6,395 nucleotides of DNA from Candidatus Krumholzibacteriia bacterium (GTDB lineage: Bacteria > Krumholzibacteriota > Krumholzibacteriia > LZORAL124-64-63), in assembly GCA_027056825.1 (NCBI GenBank), contig JALUJS010000684.1, forward strand, positions 1 to 6,395, written 5' to 3'. Within the stretch, counting starts at the first letter, position 1; every line of letters starts with the position of its first letter. The position numbers were made by a program, and so were the translations under genes. Shown piece after piece: positions 1-5,100 of this stretch. The notes beneath the pieces are model-generated. The model made no database searches and was not told the DNA's origin. It was given only the letters and a program-made list of their open reading frames with translations.

Positions 1-47
1 ACTTCCGCATCAACGTCGGTCCCAGGGTCCCACGTTGATGCGGAAGT
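1..47. repeat. Perfect 16-bp inverted repeat at the window edge (probable fold-back junction)
   Basis: Bases 1-16 (acttccgcatcaacgt) are the exact reverse complement of bases 32-47, separated by a 15-nt spacer. The spacer contains ggtccc twice (18-23 and 26-31). The 32-47 arm encodes part of a well-conserved protein stretch (YFRINV), so it is probably the original copy. The 1-16 arm lies past a conserved GPWDR motif and immediately introduces a stop codon. An inverted copy placed exactly at a sequence end is typical of a fold-back chimera made during amplification, library preparation or assembly. A genuine hairpin is possible but less likely. Confidence 0.85.
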
Positions 48-435
48 ACCGCGCCACCATCTCGCGCCGGCCCTCGGGCAGGCCGCCGAGCCGCGCCAGC
101 AGTTCCTCGCGGCAGGGCGTGGCCTGGATCCGGAAGATGTCGTTCATCAGGCGGCTGGCGGCGACCAGCTTTTCCAGCACCCGGTTCTGGGTCGCATCGA
201 GATGGCTGATGTCCGGGCTCAGTTCGACCGGGACGTAGGAATCCAGTCGCTGGTCCAGGTCGTCGACCACCGTCAGGTCACCTTCCCGGACCCAGCCGCA
301 GTCCCCGTTGGCGGCAGGTTGCATGTTCTTCTCCCCGTTCTTTTCGGCCGGGCCGCATCCGGTCGGGCCCCAGGCCAGCAACAGCGGCAGGACCATCAGC
401 ACGGCTCCGCGTCCACACACGCGCTTGATGTTCAT
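10..435 (-). CDS. M49-type (dipeptidyl peptidase III-related) zinc peptidase lipoprotein, N-terminal fragment
   Basis: The 141 visible residues begin with a lipoprotein-like signal peptide: basic MNIKR, a hydrophobic stretch at about residues 11-22, then PTGC with the acylated Cys at 27. The P at -3 is not canonical. A short polar linker follows. Residues 60-140 resemble, from memory, the start of bacterial M49 (dipeptidyl peptidase III-like) lipoproteins: a 'DSYVPVELSPDISHLD' segment, a helix ending in LMNDIFRIQ, and the motif YFRINVGPWDR (130-140). Such proteins usually run to about 550 residues, with HEXXGH-type zinc ligands far downstream, none of which is present here. The stop and last residue lie in the duplicated arm at bases 1-16, so this is almost certainly a 5' fragment rather than a complete small protein. 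The ATG at 435 is supported by GAGGAG 6 nt upstream. The likely role is an envelope-anchored metallopeptidase. Family assignment is by recalled motif similarity only. Confidence 0.7.
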   Translation of the reverse strand: MNIKRVCGRGAVLMVLPLLLAWGPTGCGPAEKNGEKNMQPAANGDCGWVREGDLTVVDDLDQRLDSYVPVELSPDISHLDATQNRVLEKLVAASRLMNDIFRIQATPCREELLARLGGLPEGRREMVARYFRINVGPWDRR

Positions 436-441
436 GGGTGG

Positions 442-447
442 CTCCTC
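442..447 (-). promoter_or_regulatory. Shine-Dalgarno of the M49-type lipoprotein gene
   Basis: The minus strand reads GAGGAG followed by 6 nt (CCACCC) and ATG. This is a strong ribosome binding site and fixes the start at 435, directly before a proper signal peptide. Confidence 0.8.
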
Positions 448-479
448 GGTTTCACGTCTGCGTAGATTTGAGCAGGTGT

Positions 480-508
480 ATCTTGGCGGGTATCGGACGG
501 GGAGTCAA
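480..508 (-). promoter_or_regulatory. Sigma70-like promoter candidate for the M49-type lipoprotein gene
   Basis: On the minus strand, TTGACT (503-508, 5 of 6 to the -35 consensus) is separated by 17 nt from CAAGAT (480-485, 3 of 6 to the -10 consensus, including its final AT). Transcription would begin near 473 and give a leader of about 38 nt. The site lies just past the tRNA terminator, which makes an independent promoter necessary. The -10 is weak, so this is a moderate call. Confidence 0.5.
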
Positions 509-533
509 CCGCCGCCCGCCACCCAGGGGCATG

Positions 534-557
534 AAAAAACCGCGCCGGAGCGCGGTT
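534..557 (-). terminator. Rho-independent terminator of the tRNA-Asp unit
   Basis: On the minus strand an 8-bp perfect stem (AACCGCGC / GCGCGGTT, bases 538-557) closes on a TCCG tetraloop. The run of six T at 539-534 overlaps the base of the stem. It begins 5 nt after the tRNA CCA end. The GC-rich stem, stable tetraloop and T-tract are classic. It separates the tRNA from the lipoprotein gene downstream. Confidence 0.85.
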
Positions 558-562
558 GAAGA

Positions 563-640
563 TGGCGGGAGCGACGAGACTTGAACTCGCGACCTCCGGC
601 TTGACAGGCCGGCGTTCTAACCAAACTGAACTACGCCCCC
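563..640 (-). tRNA. tRNA-Asp (anticodon GTC), CCA encoded
   Basis: The minus strand folds as a full cloverleaf. The acceptor is GGGGGCG paired with CGCTCCC (one G-U). The D stem is GTTC/GAAC with a 10-nt loop. The anticodon stem CCGGC/GCCGG closes loop CTGTCAA, with anticodon GTC at 605-603. The variable loop is 5 nt (AGGTC). The T stem GCGAG/CTCGT holds loop TTCAAGT. The discriminator is G, as expected for an aspartate tRNA, and CCA is encoded at 565-563. The D-loop has TTTGG, apparently one T more than many tRNA-Asp genes, giving 78 nt. A dedicated promoter and terminator flank it, so it is probably monocistronic. Nothing suggests an integrated element at its 3' end. Confidence 0.95.
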
Positions 641-665
641 GCCTCGAGGCGAAAATCGAAGCCGA

Positions 666-694
666 AAAATAGTGACATCCCGGTCCCGTGTCAA
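666..694 (-). promoter_or_regulatory. Sigma70 promoter of tRNA-Asp
   Basis: On the minus strand a perfect -35 TTGACA (689-694) is followed by a 17-nt spacer and TATTTT (666-671, 4 of 6 to TATAAT). The start would fall near 659, giving a leader of about 20 nt to be removed by RNase P. The leader's last 10 bases (641-650, gcctcgaggc) are a perfect palindrome abutting the tRNA. The promoter sits entirely between the end of the SpoIID-like gene and the tRNA. Confidence 0.75.
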
Positions 695-697
695 ATG

Positions 698-724
698 GAG
701 AATATCCCGGACCCCGGATCTCTC
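698..724 (-). terminator. Imperfect hairpin after the SpoIID-like gene (possible terminator)
   Basis: One base after the stop codon at 726-728, the minus-strand transcript can form a stem from GAGAG-ATCCGG and CCGGGAT-ATTCTC around a GGT loop. The pairing is about 11 bp, with a bulged G, a bulged A and one G-U pair. No T-tract follows, so intrinsic termination is uncertain. It could be a 3' stabilising hairpin or a rho-assisted end. It lies directly before the tRNA promoter. Confidence 0.3.
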
Positions 725-725
725 G

Positions 726-2114
726 TCAGGGCGTGGGCGCTGTGGCCTGCAGCTTCACCAGCCGGACCCCCCGATAATAGTGCTCCAGGATCTCCTGCAC
801 GCTCCTGCCGGCGGCCGCCATGGCCAGGGCCCCGGCCTGGCACATCCCGATGCCGTGGCCGTAGCCATGGCCCCGAGCGGTCACGGCGGTCACAAAACCT
901 TCCCCGCTTTGGACTTCCAGGTCGAACAGGGCACTGCGCAGGATGGTTCCGGGTTCGGGGGCCAGCACCCAGCGCACCCGGTCCCCGCGCACATGGTAGG
1001 TCCCCGCGTCGGTGCCCACGGCCAGGTCCGCCACCCGACCGCTGGAGGTGCGCCGCAGGATCTCCAGCGAGCGCAGACGACCCGGACGTGTCGGCTCCCC
1101 GGTGCCCCCGCGGGGCGAGAACACCACGCCGGCCCACCGCCCGCGCGCCCCTGAACCGTACTGCCGGACGTAGGTCGGCAGGGTTTTCTGCAGGATGGCC
1201 GTCAGCTGATCCCCGGTCCAGGCCTGGGTCCACGCGTAGTAACGATAGTCCGCACAGTAGGGCCGGTCCCCGCGACCGGGAGCGTCGGGACGGCTGACCA
1301 GGTAACTGCGGGCGGGCCGCGGCCAGACCTCCTCGATGTTGCTGCTGACCCCTCCGCAACAGGCGCTGTAGTAGGCCTCCACCAGTTCCCCGTCCGCCGA
1401 CAGGACCAACCCCCGGGTGGCCGCGATGGCGCGGTTGCAGAGCGGGTCCTCGTCTGTGGCCCCGCGGTAGACCTGGTCCATCACGTCGGCGAACAGGTCG
1501 AACCCGTGGTCGGCGCGCTCCCCCAGGTGGCTGACCGTGTAGGTGCGGGCCGCCACCGCCTGGGCCTCCAGGGCCGCCATGGCCCCCTCGCCGTGCCGCC
1601 CGATCTCCCACGGCACCACCCCGCGCAGATAGTCCTCGAGGGCGACGTTGTCGACCACGGTGAGCCCGTCCCCGCCAGGGGTGGCGAACACCAGCAGGTC
1701 ACCCCGCCAGAGTCGCCGGTCGAAACCGAGCAGGTCGTCGGGATCGTGGGGGCGGACCAGGAGCCGGGCCACGAGGCCGGAGTCGGAGCCGCAGGTCCAT
1801 GCCACCTGGCCGCCGCGGGGCCGGCAGATCACCGGGGTGTCCGGACTGACGGCGGTTGCCAGGGACACGCCCCGATCGGCGTCCTTCAGTACGCTGGGGC
1901 CCTGCGGCCGGATCGCCACCAGGGGCGCGCGCTCGGCCAGGCCGATCCCCAGCAGAGCCGGCGCCGCAGGCCGCAACCGGGAAACCGCCATGGGACCGGT
2001 GGCCACCGGCGGCAGGCGCTTGGGGCCGCCACAGCCGGTCAAGGCGGCCAGAAAGGCCAGCAGCACCACCAAACCCCGGGCCGGAACCCGCGCGGGGCCC
2101 AAACCGCCGGTCAT
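726..2114 (-). CDS. SpoIID/LytB-domain lipoprotein, probable peptidoglycan lytic enzyme
   Basis: A 462-residue lipoprotein: basic N-terminus, hydrophobic stretch at about 15-26 and lipobox LTGC with Cys28. The N-terminal part (about 40-150) resembles the strand-rich lead-in of SpoIID proteins. The SpoIID core begins at NVALEDYLRGVVPWE (156-170), where Glu170 matches the catalytic Glu of SpoIID. It continues with AVAARTYTVSH (186-196), DQVYRG (213-218), AIAATRGLVL (229-238), YYSACCGG (248-255) and GHGYGHGIGMCQAGA near 415-429, ending in an EILEHYYRGV helix. SpoIID of sporulators is a lytic transglycosylase acting on glycan strands stripped of stem peptides. Many non-sporulating diderms carry relatives, including lipoproteins. 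The Cys residues at 226, 252, 253 and 287 could bind metal, as some SpoIID proteins do. The ATG overlaps the upstream C25 stop codon as ATGA with only a weak GGTGGTGAT before it, suggesting translation depends on coupling. The family is sure; the substrate here is inferred. Confidence 0.9.
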   Translation of the reverse strand: MTGGLGPARVPARGLVVLLAFLAALTGCGGPKRLPPVATGPMAVSRLRPAAPALLGIGLAERAPLVAIRPQGPSVLKDADRGVSLATAVSPDTPVICRPRGGQVAWTCGSDSGLVARLLVRPHDPDDLLGFDRRLWRGDLLVFATPGGDGLTVVDNVALEDYLRGVVPWEIGRHGEGAMAALEAQAVAARTYTVSHLGERADHGFDLFADVMDQVYRGATDEDPLCNRAIAATRGLVLSADGELVEAYYSACCGGVSSNIEEVWPRPARSYLVSRPDAPGRGDRPYCADYRYYAWTQAWTGDQLTAILQKTLPTYVRQYGSGARGRWAGVVFSPRGGTGEPTRPGRLRSLEILRRTSSGRVADLAVGTDAGTYHVRGDRVRWVLAPEPGTILRSALFDLEVQSGEGFVTAVTARGHGYGHGIGMCQAGALAMAAAGRSVQEILEHYYRGVRLVKLQATAPTP

Positions 2115-5100
2115 CGCATCACCACCAGCCGCTGCATGTCGCTGCTGACCCGTCCCTGCGGTGAGTCCATCTCCACCCGGTACAGGTACGTGCCGTTGGC
2201 CAACTCGTCTCCGCGCCCGTCACGGCCGTTCCAGGTCACGACGCCCGAGCCCTCGCCGCCGGAGAGACTGAAGGGGATGCTGGCGACTTCGCGTCCGGAG
2301 GTGGCGAACACCCGGATCCGCCCCTGTCCCCCGGTGGATGTCTCGATGACGAAGCGGGTCTCGTCAGCCATGGGATTGGGGAAGTTCAGGACCCTCCCGA
2401 TGGCCACCGGCCCGGCCTCGCCGGTTCCTTCCTGGAGCACGTAGGTGGTCTTCCAGGAGCCGGACTGGTCCGTGATGACCAGGTCCACGGAGCGTTCCAC
2501 GTCGCCGCCGGTAGCGGTGGAGGCGGTGAAGGCGATGTCCAGGCCGTGGGGTCCGGTCGTCGTCACGGTCACGTTCGCGAGGTCCAGGTTGCCGCTCTGC
2601 AGGGCGATGCTCTCGCTCCCGTCAAGGCTGGCGCCGCTCGTGACCTGGATGCTGAAGTCCACCGGAACGCCGGGGGTGAACGCGAACGAGGCGGGATCGA
2701 CCGGCTGACCCTGGGCCAGAATGTCCGCGGTCATGGGCACCTCGAGATCCAGCTGCCAGTGGCGGTCCTGGGGCAACGGGGCCCCGGTGTCGTACACGCG
2801 CAGGCTCAGGACGTGCGCGAAGGGCCGCACCGGGACGTCCACGGTGTAGTGGACCTCCTGCTGGTCGAACTGGCCGTCCGGCAGGGTGGCCTGGGCAAGC
2901 TGCGGCGCCAGGTCGGTCATCCCGTCGGCGTCCAGGACCTCGAGGCGGTCGATGCCCGCCTCGTCCAGGGCGGTGATGTCCAGGCGGCGCAGGTTCGTGC
3001 CGTCGACATCCTCCAGCGTCACTTCCCCGCTCAGCGGGGTAGCGGGATCGTCCGCGAACGCGGCGGTGACCACGGGTTCGCCCGCGTCCAGGACCATCAG
3101 GGGATCGCCCAGAATGGTGTACTGGGAGATCATCTGCCGGTAGGTCGAATCCCCGCCCAGGATGGCCTGCAGGTCGGCCTCGCTGGCCCACATCAATTCG
3201 CCGACCATCCAGCGGCTGCGCGCAGCCACCGCCCGGCCCGGCAGGGCGGGCGTGTTGCCGCCCAGGCCGTCGTAGACCGGCGGCCGGAACATCCAGCGGC
3301 GGAAGATCTTCTCGGAAAAGACCCGGTTGGCCGTGATGTACTCGTAACCGGAGCTGCCGTAGGTTCCGGAAGCGCCGCCGCCGTTGCGCACCATCATCTT
3401 CTCGGACAGGGAACGTTCCTTGGGTACGCTCCCGATGCTCGCGGTGTTCTGCGCCCAGTCGGAGATATGGCAACCCATGCCGAAGAAGAACCAGGGTGCA
3501 TCGGCGTTGTTCATGGACGCCACGTCCTGCCGGAAGGTCCCGCCCAGCTCGTCCTGGATCCAGTACTCCGAGCAGAGGACGTACTGGTTGGCGTGACCCT
3601 GGTAGAAGCAGACCAGGCCGCCCCGGGTCAGGGCCTGCAGCAGGGGCTGCAGGGCGTACTGCTCGGCATAGCCCGAGAACTCGGAGATGGTCCGGTCCTC
3701 GGAGGGGCCCTGGGGCCACAGGGGTTCCAGCCAGTTGGCCAGGAACAGGGTGTCCGCCTCCAGGGTCACGGGCGAACCCCCGCGCCAAAAGGCCGCCAGG
3801 GAGTCCCGCGTGCTCGAAGCGAAGACTTCCTCCCCCGGGCGGTAGGTGAGCTTGCTCAGGGCGTCCAGGCCGTAGCCGTTGGACCAGGCGTCGTCGGCGA
3901 AGAAGATGCCCCGGCGGCGCCACTGCTGACCGGCCTGAGGCGACTCCACCAGGATCACCTTGTCGATCATGGTGTTCAGCTCGTCGATGCTGTTGCACGG
4001 GAACCTGCCCACGTACATCTCCCAGGGGCTGGTGATCCCCGCGGGATAGTCGTCCTGCGGGTAGGTCATGCCCGCCTCGCTGGTGGCGTACCACTTGTCG
4101 GTGGCCAACAGCTCGGGGTTGTAGGAAAGGGCGTGCTGGACATGGTAGTGGGCGGGCACGAAGTCCGTGGACCAGTCCCGCGCCGACGAGGAGACCTTCA
4201 GCTCCCGCACGTTCTCGTTGGCGTCCCCGACCAGCACCAGCGACCACGTACCCCAGCGGGCGATGGCCTCGGCGCAGAAGCGCTTGATGGCCCAGGCGTC
4301 ATGCAGGCCGCCGCTGTAGAAGTCGTAGAGATCCTGCACGTCCACGACCTTCACGGCGAGATCCCCGCCCGCGCGGGCGCGCCGGTGCTGGACCCAGCGA
4401 TCGACGGCGTCGCGGAAATCGGCGTGGGTGATCACCAGCAGGTCCGGCTCCGGCCCGGTCAGCACACGCGGGTCCTCCGGTTCGTCGGCCAGGCTCGAGG
4501 AGATGTAGCTGAATTCCGGCACCCCGCCGGAGTGCAGGGACCCGCGCGCGGCGAACTCCCGCGCGGCGGAGATCTGGTTCGAAGCCAGGGACAGGGTCCA
4601 GCTTCCCCCCTCGTCCCGCACGTTCTCCGGCTGCAGGGCCACCACCTTGGGAGCGCGGGGATCGGTGACGTCGACCACCACCAGGTCGCCGTCGGCGAAC
4701 CCGGTGACCTCCACCGGGCGCGTGCCCACTCCCGGACCCGTGTTGAACAGGAGCTGGTTGTCGAGGGCCCGGTACGCGGCGTCGTACTCGATCCGCGCCC
4801 AGTTCAGGTAGGAGAACAGCCCCGTGGCGTTGTCCTCATCCCGGGTCATGACCACTTCGGCCCGCTGGCCGGACAGCATGCCCGCCGGCACGCTGAAGGT
4901 GCTGGTCCGTTCGTCCATGGTGCTGAGGTAGACCAGACGGGCCAGGTTCATCACCGGCACGTCGTCCACCTGCAGGTCGAACCGCAGCAACCGCGCGGGG
5001 GTGTTGCTGAAACCTGCGTAGCCGACCTCGATGACCGCGTCCTGGCCGTCGACAACCGGGGACCACAGGCGGTTGATGGAAACCACCGCCTCGGAATCGT

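Noticed and set aside
563..640. tRNA gene as a possible attachment site for an integrated element
   Set aside because: No integrase, no direct repeat of the tRNA 3' end and no foreign-looking genes are present in the window.
641..650. Perfect 10-bp palindrome gcctcgaggc next to the tRNA 5' end
   Set aside because: It is probably just part of the short tRNA leader. It is too short to assign as an operator or attachment site, and no element lies beside it.
691..1611. Long minus-strand open frame of 306 codons overlapping the SpoIID-like gene
   Set aside because: The product is a Gly/Arg/Pro-rich low-complexity sequence without family motifs. It is a high-GC shadow of the SpoIID-like frame, which carries all the conserved motifs.
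1506..2444. 312-codon plus-strand open frame spanning the end of the C25 gene and the start of the SpoIID-like gene
   Set aside because: It crosses two well-supported genes in antisense, has biased composition, and shows no motif or signal peptide.
2622..4247. 541-codon minus-strand open frame inside the C25 gene
   Set aside because: It is Gly/Arg/Pro/His-rich with no recognisable domain. The overlapping C25 frame contains the catalytic motifs and runs uninterrupted, so this is a GC-driven shadow.
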